Source: Pyrinomonas sp040289685
GTDB taxonomy: Bacteria; Acidobacteriota; Blastocatellia; Pyrinomonadales; Pyrinomonadaceae
Length of the DNA stretch: 64,000 nucleotides
NCBI RefSeq assembly: GCF_040289685.1
Contig: NZ_PSLQ01000002.1
Span: 62,001 to 126,000 of the forward strand
Reading direction: 5' to 3'
This document shows, one piece after another, positions 35,046 to 43,205 of this stretch; position 1 is the stretch's first letter, and every line of letters starts with the position of its first letter. The notes beneath the pieces were generated by a model. It saw nothing but the letters and a program-made list of their open reading frames with translations, made no database searches and had not been told where the DNA came from. Both the position numbers and the translations under genes were made by a program.

Positions 35046-36263
35046 GTGAACTCGTTGGAGTTGGAGAAACTCTCTCTCGAAACATCGTTGGTGCACGCTG
35101 GAACGCGCAGCGCGGCAATGCCGACAGGAGAGCCGACGGTACCGCCCATCTACGCGGCGACGACCTTCACCTATGGCGCCATGGAGGATTTCGATCGCGT
35201 CTTCTCCGGCGAGAAGCGCGGTTACGTCTACACGCGCTACGGCAATCCGACGGTTGCCGCGCTTGAAGAGGCCGCCAAAGTCTTCGAAAAAGGTCGCGGC
35301 GCATGCGCTTTCGCTTCGGGCATGGCGGCGTTGCACGCGGCTCTGCTTGCGTGCGAGGTTGCGCCGGGATCGGTTGTGCTCGCTTCGCAAGACCTATACG
35401 GCGTGACGTTGCAATTGCTTCACACGGTTTTCGCGGCGTTCAACGTGAAGACCGTGCTCGTCGATTTTCACGACATGGAACAGGCGCGGGCGCAAGCACG
35501 ACGGTTACGTCCGCGCGCCATCTTGGTCGAAACCATTTCGAACCCTTTGCTTAAGGTCTGCCCGCTGGACCTATGTGCCGAGTTGGCGCGCGAGGTGGGG
35601 GCGCGTTTGATCGTCGACAACACCTTTGCGACGCCTTACCTGTGCCAACCCATCGAGCACGGGGCTGACTTCGTCGTTCACAGCGCGACCAAGTACTTGG
35701 GCGGACATGCCGATGCTATTGGCGGATTGGCCGTCGTGCGCGACGAAGCCGATCTCGGAGCCTTGCGCGGCGTCGTCAAAACGGCGGGCGGCCTGCTGAG
35801 CGTTTGGGAGGCGCACGAAATACTACGCGGAGTGCGGACGCTGGCGTTGCGCATGGAGCGTCACTGCGAGAACGCGCGCCGCCTGGCAGAGCGTTTGGCA
35901 AATCACCCGCGCGTTGCGCGCGTTTATTACCCGCTGCTTGACCGAGGCCAACGCGAAATCGTCGGGCGTCTTTTTCGCTCCCCCTTCGGCGGCGGCTTGG
36001 TTTCGATCGAGCTTGCAGAAGGGTCGCGCGAAGCGGCGTTTCGTTTCATGGAAGCGCTACGTTTGTGCGTGCGGGCGACCAGTTTAGGCGACGTGTTCAC
36101 GGGCGTGCTCCATCCAGCGACTTCATCGCACCGCGACATGTCGCCGGCGCAACGCGCCAAACTCGGGATAAACGAAGGTCTGGTGCGCATCTCGGTTGGA
36201 ATCGAGGCGGCAGCGGATCTCATCGCCGACGTGGAAGATGCGCTCGCGCGAAGCGCTCGGTAG
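35046..36263 (+). CDS. Cys/Met-metabolism PLP enzyme (cystathionine gamma-synthase/lyase family)
   Basis: A 405-residue fold-type I PLP enzyme. Signatures: SLVHAGTR at the N-terminus, YTRYGNPT, FASGMAALHAALLA, ETISNPLLKV, VDNTFATPYLCQPIEHGADFVVHSATKYLGGH (PLP Lys216), and ATSLGDVFTGVLHPATSSH with INEGLVRISVGIE. Family members include MetB, MetC-type lyases, O-acetylhomoserine sulfhydrylase and cystathionine gamma-lyase. Sequence reading alone does not separate them. GTG 35046 has AAGGAG 9 bp upstream. The adjacent cysteine synthase suggests transsulfuration or sulfur assimilation. Confidence 0.9.
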   Translation: MNSLELEKLSLETSLVHAGTRSAAMPTGEPTVPPIYAATTFTYGAMEDFDRVFSGEKRGYVYTRYGNPTVAALEEAAKVFEKGRGACAFASGMAALHAALLACEVAPGSVVLASQDLYGVTLQLLHTVFAAFNVKTVLVDFHDMEQARAQARRLRPRAILVETISNPLLKVCPLDLCAELAREVGARLIVDNTFATPYLCQPIEHGADFVVHSATKYLGGHADAIGGLAVVRDEADLGALRGVVKTAGGLLSVWEAHEILRGVRTLALRMERHCENARRLAERLANHPRVARVYYPLLDRGQREIVGRLFRSPFGGGLVSIELAEGSREAAFRFMEALRLCVRATSLGDVFTGVLHPATSSHRDMSPAQRAKLGINEGLVRISVGIEAAADLIADVEDALARSAR

Positions 36264-36359
36264 CGAGGCGAAGCTCCGTCGGCGCGTAAAGCGCATCGCC
36301 GTCCCGAAGGTGCGTTAACGTCTTTTGGGGGCATAAAACGCATCATACTTTGTGAAAAG

Positions 36360-37307
36360 ATGACGCAAGCGGTGCTGGAAAAAGCGGAGGCAAAACAGAG
36401 CGGATCGGTGCTCGATCAGATCGGCAACACGCCGCTGTTGCGATTGGCGCGCGTTGCGCGCGATGTTGCGCGCGGCGTTGAAGTTTACGTCAAAGCCGAG
36501 CATTTAAATCCGGGCGGTTCGGTCAAAGATCGTGCCGCGTTGGCGATGATCCTCGACGGCGAACGGCGCCGATTGTTGACGCCGGACCGGATCATCCTCG
36601 ATGCGACGAGCGGCAACACGGGCATCGCTTATGCGATGATCGGCGCGGCGCGCGGCTATCGCGTGACGCTCTGCTTGCCGAAGAACGCTAGCCCCGAGAG
36701 GAAGAAGATGCTGCGGGCATACGGCGCCGAATTGATCGAAACCGATCCGATGGAAGGGACCGATGGCGCGCAGCGTCATGCACGCGCGCTCTACGAAAGC
36801 GCTCCGGAAAAGTACTTCTACCCGGACCAGTATAACAACCCGGCCAACTGGCGCGCGCATTACGAGGGGACGGGCGTTGAGGTCTGGCAGCAGACCGAGG
36901 GGCGCGTTACGCACTTTCTCGCCGGACTCGGAACATCGGGCACTTTCGTCGGGACGGCGCGACGGTTGAAGGAGTTCAATGCGCGCATTCAATGCGTTTC
37001 GCTGCAACCGGATTCGCCGCTCCACGGCCTCGAAGGCATGAAACACATGCCGACGGCCATCGTCCCCGGCATTTACGATCCAAGCTTGGCCGATCGCAAC
37101 GTCGAGGTCTCCACCGAGGATGCGCAACGCATGGCGCGGCGGTTGGCACGCGAAGAAGGCTTGTTCGTCGGGATAAGCTCTGGCGCGAACGTCTTTGCGG
37201 CTTTGCGTTTGGCGCAAGATCTGCCTGCCGGATCAGTGGTCGTTACCATTTTGTGCGACGGCGGCGAGCGTTACATGAGCGAAGAGTTCTGGAACGAAGA
37301 GGACTGA
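36360..37307 (+). CDS. cysM: Cysteine synthase (CysK/CysM family, likely CysM-type)
   Basis: A 315-residue fold-type II PLP enzyme. Landmarks: IGNTPLLRL, EHLNPGGSVKDRAA (PLP Lys56), DATSGNTGIAYAMIGAARGY, YNNPANWRAHYEGTGVEVW, LAGLGTSGTFVGTARRLKE, and VGISSGANVFAAL with phosphate-binding residues. Just downstream are a Mec-like JAMM peptidase and a CysO-like carrier. This is the same trio as the mycobacterial mec-cysO-cysM locus, where CysM uses O-phosphoserine and thiocarboxylated CysO rather than sulfide. That donor specificity is inferred from neighbours, not proven. Confidence 0.93.
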   Translation: MTQAVLEKAEAKQSGSVLDQIGNTPLLRLARVARDVARGVEVYVKAEHLNPGGSVKDRAALAMILDGERRRLLTPDRIILDATSGNTGIAYAMIGAARGYRVTLCLPKNASPERKKMLRAYGAELIETDPMEGTDGAQRHARALYESAPEKYFYPDQYNNPANWRAHYEGTGVEVWQQTEGRVTHFLAGLGTSGTFVGTARRLKEFNARIQCVSLQPDSPLHGLEGMKHMPTAIVPGIYDPSLADRNVEVSTEDAQRMARRLAREEGLFVGISSGANVFAALRLAQDLPAGSVVVTILCDGGERYMSEEFWNEED

Positions 37308-37313
37308 GACGAA

Positions 37314-37745
37314 ATGGCCATTGCGCTGAGAGCGGAGCATGAGGCGGCGATGCGCGCACACGCCGAGCGCGATTATCCGCACGAATGCTGCGGTCTGCTG
37401 CTCGGGAAGTTCGAGGCCGATGGGGTCAAGCGCGTGGTCGAGACGATGCCCATCTCGAACGCGCGCGAAGAGGAAGCTCGGCGTCGCCGCTTTCTCATCC
37501 GTCCGGAGGAGCTGCTGGCGGGCGAACGACGCGCGCGGCAACAAGGGTTGGAGATCGTCGGCTTCTACCACTCTCACCCAGATCATCCGGCGGTGCCTTC
37601 GTCCTACGATCTGGAGCACGCGCTCCCCGTTTACTCTTACATCATTGTGGCCGTAGAGCGCAGCGCGACGCACGAGCTGCGTTCGTGGCAATTGCGCGAT
37701 GACCGTTCGCAATTCGACGAAGAAGAGATCTTGAAAGGAGTTTAA
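37314..37745 (+). CDS. Mec-like JAMM metallopeptidase (CysO-cysteine peptidase)
   Basis: A 143-residue JAMM domain protein. The zinc site is complete: Glu24 in PHECCGLLLG, GFYHSHP (His86, His88), and SSYD (Ser96, Asp99). In mycobacteria the homologous Mec removes the C-terminal cysteine from the CysO-cysteine adduct. Here it lies 6 bp after cysM and 4 bp before a gene encoding a CysO-like domain fused to a MoeB-type E1. Besides releasing cysteine it could also cut the carrier from its fusion partner after the diglycine; that second role is a hypothesis. Confidence 0.9.
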   Translation: MAIALRAEHEAAMRAHAERDYPHECCGLLLGKFEADGVKRVVETMPISNAREEEARRRRFLIRPEELLAGERRARQQGLEIVGFYHSHPDHPAVPSSYDLEHALPVYSYIIVAVERSATHELRSWQLRDDRSQFDEEEILKGV

Positions 37746-37749
37746 GACG

Positions 37750-39222
37750 ATGGCGATCAGGATTCAAATACCGACGGCGCTTCGGCAGTATGCGGGCGGA
37801 ACGGCCGAACTGCAGGTCGAAGCGCGCACAGTGGGCGAAGCGCTGGCACAACTGACCGAGCGACACACAGAGTTGCGCCGACATCTTTTCAGCGAGCAGA
37901 ACAGATTGCGGAACTTCGTCAACGTGTACGTTAACGACGAAGACATACGTCACGCACAAGGGCTCGAAACGCCGGTGAAAGATGGCGATACAGTGATGAT
38001 CGTGCCTTCCATCGCCGGCGGCGCCGTGACCGAAGAGGCGTTGTCGGTCGGTCACGCGGGGGAACTTCCGACGCTCAGCAACCAAGAGATCGCGCGTTAC
38101 AGTCGTCACTTGATCATGCCGGAGGTCGGCATGGAAGGACAGCGGAGGCTGAAAGCGGCGCGCGTGCTGATGATCGGCACAGGCGGTCTCGGCGCGCCGC
38201 TCGGCCTCTATCTTGCTGCCGCTGGCGTTGGGCACCTCGGCATCGTCGATTTCGACGTGGTTGATGAATCGAACCTACAACGGCAAGTAATCCACGGCAC
38301 GCGCGATGTCGGACGCCCGAAGATCGAGTCGGCACGCGATCGCTTGCGCGACATCAACCCTTATATCGAGATCGAAACCTACAACACGCGCTTGACCAGC
38401 GAGAACGCGCTCGAACTGTTCCGTGAATACGACATCATCGTCGATGGCACAGACAACTTTCCGACGCGCTATCTGGTCAACGACGCTTGCGTCCTGACGG
38501 GCAAGCCGAACGTGTACGGATCGATCTTCCGTTTCGAGGGACAGGCGAGCGTCTTTTGGGCCGCGCGCGGCGCTTGTTACCGTTGTCTCTATCCGGAACC
38601 GCCGCCGCCGGGGCTCGTCCCATCATGCGCCGAGGGGGGCGTGCTCGGCGTGCTACCGGGCATCGTCGGCGCAATTCAGGCTAATGAGACGATCAAGTTG
38701 ATCTTGGGTGGCGGCGAGCCGCTCATCAATCGTTTGTTGCTCTTCGATGCTTGGCACATGCGTTTTCGCGAATTGAAACTGCGCAAGGATCCGAATTGCC
38801 CGGTGTGTGGTCCGAATGCTACGATCAAGGAGTTGGTCGATTACGAAGCTTTCTGTGGGTTGCGCGGTCAAGAGGGCGCAACCGGAAAGAGCGACGCTGA
38901 GATGGAAGAGATCACGGCAACTGAGCTGAAACAGCGTTTGGATCGGGGTGAGCCGGTTCAAATCATCGATGTTCGCGAGCCGGCTGAGTACGAGATCGCG
39001 CGATTGCCGCAAGCGAAATTGATCCCGCTCAAAGAAGTGGTTGCGCGCATGGATGAGATCGATCCGAGCAAAGAGACGGTGGTCCATTGCAAAGGCGGCG
39101 TGCGCAGCGCCAAAGCGATCGAAGCTCTGCGACGCGCCGGATTCACCGGTCGGTTGTTGAACTTAAAAGGCGGGATCACCGCTTGGTCGAACGAAGTCGA
39201 TCCGAGCGTGCCGAAGTACTGA
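37750..39222 (+). CDS. CysO/MoaD-like carrier - MoeB-type E1 - rhodanese fusion
   Basis: A 490-residue three-part protein. Residues 1-91 are a ubiquitin-fold sulfur carrier (IRIQIPTALRQYAGG...VKDGDTVMIVPSIAGG) whose diglycine is at 90-91. Residues about 105-360 are a ThiF/MoeB adenylyltransferase: RYSRHLIMPEVG, GTGGLGAP (143-148), DFDVVDESNLQRQ, VDGTDNFPTRYLVNDAC, zinc cysteines at 276/279 and 350/353, and Cys293 in PSCAEGG. Residues about 385-490 are a rhodanese with Cys447 in VVHCKGGVRS. The fusion places substrate carrier, activating enzyme and sulfur donor in one chain. The blocked diglycine needs cleavage or an unusual mechanism. Ribosome-binding site AAAGGAG precedes ATG 37750. Confidence 0.95.
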   Translation: MAIRIQIPTALRQYAGGTAELQVEARTVGEALAQLTERHTELRRHLFSEQNRLRNFVNVYVNDEDIRHAQGLETPVKDGDTVMIVPSIAGGAVTEEALSVGHAGELPTLSNQEIARYSRHLIMPEVGMEGQRRLKAARVLMIGTGGLGAPLGLYLAAAGVGHLGIVDFDVVDESNLQRQVIHGTRDVGRPKIESARDRLRDINPYIEIETYNTRLTSENALELFREYDIIVDGTDNFPTRYLVNDACVLTGKPNVYGSIFRFEGQASVFWAARGACYRCLYPEPPPPGLVPSCAEGGVLGVLPGIVGAIQANETIKLILGGGEPLINRLLLFDAWHMRFRELKLRKDPNCPVCGPNATIKELVDYEAFCGLRGQEGATGKSDAEMEEITATELKQRLDRGEPVQIIDVREPAEYEIARLPQAKLIPLKEVVARMDEIDPSKETVVHCKGGVRSAKAIEALRRAGFTGRLLNLKGGITAWSNEVDPSVPKY

Positions 39223-39243
39223 ACTCGATGGATTGCGACACAA

Positions 39244-39282
39244 GGCGAGCAGCTCGCTTCGATTCAGGGCGGGCTGCTCGCC
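39244..39282 (+). terminator. Terminator-like hairpin after the sulfur operon
   Basis: GGCGAGCAGC (39244-39253) and GCTGCTCGCC (39273-39282) form a perfect 10 bp stem 22 bp after the stop. Only a short GTTTC follows. It lies between convergent genes and may serve both. Confidence 0.6.
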
Positions 39283-39299
39283 GTTTCTGGGTGAAAGCT

Positions 39300-40445
39300 T
39301 CAGAAGAGCGAAACTTTGATGCGCAGGTATTTGCCCGGATCGCGCCGAAAATCGTAGATCAACTTGACCGCTTCGGATGAAAGCTGATTGACATTGGTAT
39401 AGAGTTGATCGTCGGTCAGCAGTTTCCCGACTGTCCCCTCGCCGCGTTGAGCGCTGGCGATCATCTCATCGATGCGGGCCGTGGTGGCGTTCAATCGCGC
39501 GATGGCGATCCGCGCGTCGTTGTAAAAGGCTTCGTCGGTGAGAAGCTTGCCGAAGGTGCCGCGTCCAGCGCGGATGTCAGCGACGATGGCGTTGATCTCG
39601 TCAGCCGAGCGATTAAGGCGCGCCACGGCCGTGCGCGCTTCGTTGTAAAGAGCTTCATCGGTCAATAACTTGCCTGCTGTACCGCGTCCGCGCCGAAGGT
39701 CGGCTGAGATCGTTTGCAGTTCAGCCGTGACGGTGGCGAGGTTGTTGTAAAGCGTCGGGTCGTTGATTAGCTGTCCGGCAGTGCCTTCGCCTGAACGTAT
39801 GCGTCGCGTCAAATCCTGAATGTCGCGCACGGCGGCGTTCAAATTGTTGTAGAACGATTCGTCGTTGAGAAACCGCCCGAAGGTTCCTTGCCCTTCGTTG
39901 ATCTTTTGCGCGATCTCGGTCACTTGACGCGAGAGTTGGTTGAGTTGCTGGACCAGTTCGTTGCTCGATGCGGTTACGTCGGCGAGCGTGTTGGCCGAAC
40001 TCGAACGCAAAAGGTCGCCATCGTTGATCGGTTGCCCTAGCGCAGTGCCCGGCGTGATGTTGATCAGCTTATCAGTGCCGAGAATGCTCGGTGAACCGAG
40101 CGTGGCGATCGAGTCGCTGCGAATGCGTTCGGTGGCGGGACGGCCGTCGATCACCGATTCGATCTCCATCAACGCTTCGATCTTGGGCGCGTTCGGATCA
40201 TCCGATGGCGGCAGCAGGCGCACGTCTTTGACGGTGCCGACGCGCACGCCCGCCAACCTTACCTCGGAACCGCCGCGCAACCCGTCGGCGTTGGCAAACT
40301 GCGCGCGCAGTCGGAGCTTTGGCGTAAAAGGCGTGAAGTCTCCAGCCGCGCTCAGGATGAGGAAGATCAGGATGGCGATGGCGATGACGACGAACAGGCC
40401 GACGCGCAGTTCACGCAGTCCAACTTTCTTTCTGGTTGGTGGCAT
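39300..40445 (-). CDS. MlaD-like MCE-domain protein with a C-terminal repeat region
   Basis: A 381-residue periplasmic substrate-binding subunit of an Mla-type phospholipid transporter. An N-terminal membrane anchor (LRVGLFVVIAIAILIFLILS) and one MCE domain (LRAQFANADGLRGGSEVRLAGVRVGTVKDVRL...GSPSILGTDKLINITPG) are followed by a helical region. That region carries five repeats of GxGTxGxLLxDxxxYN starting near residues 185, 219, 253, 294 and 335. Repeat lengths are 34, 34, 41 and 41, the difference being one heptad. These probably build the coiled barrel or needle seen in some MCE proteins. Last gene of mlaEFD. Confidence 0.93.
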   Translation of the reverse strand: MPPTRKKVGLRELRVGLFVVIAIAILIFLILSAAGDFTPFTPKLRLRAQFANADGLRGGSEVRLAGVRVGTVKDVRLLPPSDDPNAPKIEALMEIESVIDGRPATERIRSDSIATLGSPSILGTDKLINITPGTALGQPINDGDLLRSSSANTLADVTASSNELVQQLNQLSRQVTEIAQKINEGQGTFGRFLNDESFYNNLNAAVRDIQDLTRRIRSGEGTAGQLINDPTLYNNLATVTAELQTISADLRRGRGTAGKLLTDEALYNEARTAVARLNRSADEINAIVADIRAGRGTFGKLLTDEAFYNDARIAIARLNATTARIDEMIASAQRGEGTVGKLLTDDQLYTNVNQLSSEAVKLIYDFRRDPGKYLRIKVSLF

Positions 40446-40465
40446 AGGACGTTTACGAGGCGGCT

Positions 40466-40493
40466 CTTGCGACCGCGCTTCATCGGTCGCAAG
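40466..40493 (-). other. Strong hairpin between mlaF and mlaD
   Basis: CTTGCGACCG (40466-40475) and CGGTCGCAAG (40484-40493) form a perfect 10 bp stem with an 8 nt loop in the 126 bp gap. Without a U tract it more likely stabilises mRNA or tunes mlaD levels than terminates. Confidence 0.5.
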
Positions 40494-40571
40494 GGCGCGT
40501 TGATCTTCGGTTCGAACGGTAGAAGTTTAGACGCGATTGCGGTCGTTTGTCGAGAGGCGCCGTTCGAGAAG

Positions 40572-41453
40572 CTATTTGCCGCGAACGAACCAGCGGATGT
40601 ACGGGTCTTCGGATTTGAAGAGTTCTTCGTCCGTCCCGCTGAAGATGATGCGTCCATCGCGGATCATGATGATTTTGGTGTTGAGCAGGCAGAGGCGTTC
40701 GCCCTCTTCCTCGAAGACGACGTTGCCGCGTTCGTCGATGGTTGCGTACTCGCCCGTCAAATACTCGACGTTGTTCATCTCGTGCGTGACGAAGATGGAT
40801 GAGACGTCTTCCAAATCGCGCAATTTGATCGCCAGTTCGCAGATCGTGCGCGCCGTCGGCGGATCGAGTCCAGCGGTCGGCTCGTCGAAAAGGACGATCT
40901 TGGGATCGCCGACCAGCGCGCGAGCGATGCCGACGCGTCGGCGCATGCCGCCCGAAAGTTCGTTTGGCATCTTGTCGATGGCGTCCTCGAGGTTAACGAA
41001 GCGGAGCATGCGGCGAACCTCTTGCTCGATCTCTTCTTCGGGTACGCCCTGCTCGCGCAGCCGATAAGCGACGTTCTCGTAAACGGAGAGGGAATCGAAA
41101 AGCGCGCCCTCTTGAAAGACCATGCCGATCTTCTTGCGAACGCGCATCATCTCCGTTTCGTCATAGTCGGTGATGTCCTCACCATCGATGAAGATCCTGC
41201 CGGCATCGGGCTTGATCAATCCGAGCACCAACTTGATGATGGTCGATTTGCCGCTCCCCGAACCGCCGAGAATGATCTTGGTTTCGCCTTTGCGGACGGT
41301 GAAGCTGATGCCATCGAGCACCTTGTGGTCGTCGAAGGCAAGATACACGTCGCGAAACTCGATGGCCGGTACAATGCGGTTCGTCTCTGCTGGCAGCGCC
41401 GAGACCTCGGCCGTACGTCTTTCCGCCGTTGAGATGTCGTCCGTAATGACCAT
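40572..41453 (-). CDS. MlaF-like ABC transporter ATPase
   Basis: A 293-residue ATPase of the phospholipid/MCE transporter family. Walker A GGSGSGKSTIIKLVLGL, Q-loop GMVFQEGALFDSLSVYENVAY, signature LSGGMRRRVGIARAL, Walker B IVLFDEPTAGLDP and switch His in IFVTHEMN are intact. FDSLSVYENVA is characteristic of MlaF/Mkl. A 30-residue N-terminal extension precedes AIEFRDVYLAF. The start ATG 41453 overlaps the end of a GGGAGGAGG run, an unusually short ribosome-binding spacing. It lies 15 bp after mlaE. Works with MlaE and MlaD to move lipids between membranes. Confidence 0.94.
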   Translation of the reverse strand: MVITDDISTAERRTAEVSALPAETNRIVPAIEFRDVYLAFDDHKVLDGISFTVRKGETKIILGGSGSGKSTIIKLVLGLIKPDAGRIFIDGEDITDYDETEMMRVRKKIGMVFQEGALFDSLSVYENVAYRLREQGVPEEEIEQEVRRMLRFVNLEDAIDKMPNELSGGMRRRVGIARALVGDPKIVLFDEPTAGLDPPTARTICELAIKLRDLEDVSSIFVTHEMNNVEYLTGEYATIDERGNVVFEEEGERLCLLNTKIIMIRDGRIIFSGTDEELFKSEDPYIRWFVRGK

Positions 41454-41468
41454 CCTCCTCCCGACCGT

Positions 41469-42236
41469 TCATGGTGGCGTCTCTAGGATAACCTGCAACG
41501 CATTGGCGAGAAAGAAATCGGCGATGATCACCAGAATCGAGCCGAGCACCACCGCCGTCGTCGTCGAGCGCCCGACGCCGACCGTGCCGCCCTCGGTCTT
41601 CAAACCTTGACGGCAAGCGACCGTACCGATGATCAAGGCGAAAAAGATCGGTTTAATGACGCCGCCGAGGATGTCTTCGAACTGCAGACCATCGCGCACG
41701 CCCGAAAGGAAAGTGTTGCTCGCCAGTCCGTAAAGCGTGGTCGCCACGATCATGCCGCCGCCAATGCCGACCACGTCGGCGACCACGGTCAGCAGCGGTA
41801 ACATAACGAGAAGCGCGATCAAACGCGGCGCGACGAGCTTGCGCACTGGATCGGTGCCGAGCGCGCGCATCGCGTCGATCTGTTGAGAGACGACCATCGA
41901 CCCGAGTTCAGCGGAGATGGCCGAGCCGACGCGCCCCGTCACCATGAGCGCCGTCAACACTGGACCTAGTTCGCGCACCAGAGAGATGGCCACCAAGCGT
42001 CCGGTCTGATCCTGCGCGCCGTAGTACTTTAGCGTCGGATAGGTCTGCAAGGTGAGCACGCCGCCGGTGAAGAAACCGGTCAGCAAGATGATCGTCAACG
42101 AGCCGACGCCGATGATATCCATCTGCGTGATGATCTCGTTGAAGTAGCGCGGGCGTTTGAAAACGCCGCGGGCGGCCCGCGCCACCAGCAGCGTCATCTC
42201 CTGAACCTCTAGCAGGGCGCGCGTGGCGATGTTCAT
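41469..42236 (-). CDS. MlaE-like lipid transport permease
   Basis: A 255-residue integral membrane protein with five to six helices. MlaE signatures include FNEIITQMDIIGVGSLTIILLTGFFTGGVLTLQ, LVRELGPVLTALMVTGRVGSAISAELGSMVVSQQIDAM, PRLIALLVMLPLLTVVADVVGI and IIGTVACRQGLKTEGGTVGVGRSTTTAVV. ATG 42236 is chosen; TTG 42287 is in frame upstream, and neither has a clear Shine-Dalgarno. First gene of mlaE-mlaF-mlaD, an inner-membrane complex that maintains outer-membrane lipid asymmetry in diderms. Confidence 0.93.
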   Translation of the reverse strand: MNIATRALLEVQEMTLLVARAARGVFKRPRYFNEIITQMDIIGVGSLTIILLTGFFTGGVLTLQTYPTLKYYGAQDQTGRLVAISLVRELGPVLTALMVTGRVGSAISAELGSMVVSQQIDAMRALGTDPVRKLVAPRLIALLVMLPLLTVVADVVGIGGGMIVATTLYGLASNTFLSGVRDGLQFEDILGGVIKPIFFALIIGTVACRQGLKTEGGTVGVGRSTTTAVVLGSILVIIADFFLANALQVILETPP

Positions 42237-42363
42237 GGTCCAGCGGAATGCGCAAGAGGCGCCCGCCGCTCTGTCTTTCGCGTTCAAGGCGGACGCGCGG
42301 TCGCGCGAATCGGGTAGCTATCTTGCGAGAAAAGTAGTGCAAGCGTCAAGCATACGGTAAAGC

Positions 42364-42966
42364 TCACGGACGGGCGTTTGATGGGGCGGGAGCGGTAGAC
42401 GAAGGCTTCTGCGTCGTCGGCGATTGGTTCGTCGAGCGTTGTTGCTGTTGGCGAGCGCGTTCTTGTTCGCGCAGTTGTCTGAAGAGCCGAAGCTGTTCCG
42501 GCGTAAGCACGCGACGAATCTCCATTTCGACCCGTGCGCGATGGCGCGTCACTGCCGCTTGGGCGTCGGCCAGTTCTTGAATGCGCGCTTCGATCTCGCG
42601 TTCATCCAACTGGTCGGCATAAATGGCTTCGTCGAGCGCGCGCTGAGCTTGGCGCAGGCGAGTCGTGACGAGTTGACCGGTGCGATTGTTTCGCCGCCGT
42701 ATTTCACGGATCTGTTGTCTTTGCTCGGGCGTCAGATTCAGCAGGTCGAGCAACGGGCGCTGGCGCGTCGGCGCGTTCTGGTTCTGCGCGTTGGGCCGGT
42801 TGGATGGCGACGGCTGTGCCACGGCGCGATTGGCCGGGGGGGGCTGATTCGCCGGTTTCGTTGCAGGCGTCTGTGCCAGTGCTAGGTGCGAGGCGAAGAG
42901 CGCCGTTGCTCCAGCGTACCAGATGCTCTTCGCTCGCGATCGGCGCGCTTTGTGTCGCCCCCACAT
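42364..42966 (-). CDS. Exported LTXXQ (Spy/CpxP-like) helical protein
   Basis: A 200-residue exported protein. Signal segment SIWYAGATALFASHLALAQ is followed by a Pro/Gln/Asn-rich linker. A long charged helical region then contains two LTPEQ motifs: LLNLTPEQRQQIREIRRRN and RRVLTPEQLRLFRQLRE. This is the LTXXQ pattern of the Spy/CpxP periplasmic chaperone and stress-sensor family. ATG 42966 follows GAGGGG. It lies upstream of mlaE on the same strand, separated by 127 bp, and could be part of an envelope-maintenance group. Confidence 0.78.
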   Translation of the reverse strand: MWGRHKARRSRAKSIWYAGATALFASHLALAQTPATKPANQPPPANRAVAQPSPSNRPNAQNQNAPTRQRPLLDLLNLTPEQRQQIREIRRRNNRTGQLVTTRLRQAQRALDEAIYADQLDEREIEARIQELADAQAAVTRHRARVEMEIRRVLTPEQLRLFRQLREQERARQQQQRSTNQSPTTQKPSSTAPAPSNARP

Positions 42967-43205
42967 TTGATCTTTCCCCTCGGTCAAAAACGTTAGGCGG
43001 CGGCGCAATGGATTCGTGACCATTTTCTTCGTTCAACCCCTCGTTTGTTTCGGCGAGTCGCTCAACCACCGATCTTCGGTCTCGCTCAATGGCTCAGTCG
43101 GCTCCGAAGTCCGCCTGAGCGACGTCGCCAGAAATCTCCGCAATCGGGATGCTGACCTCGCTTTATATCTCTCAAGCGCTTGCGCCCAAGCCCTAAGGAG
43201 CATCA

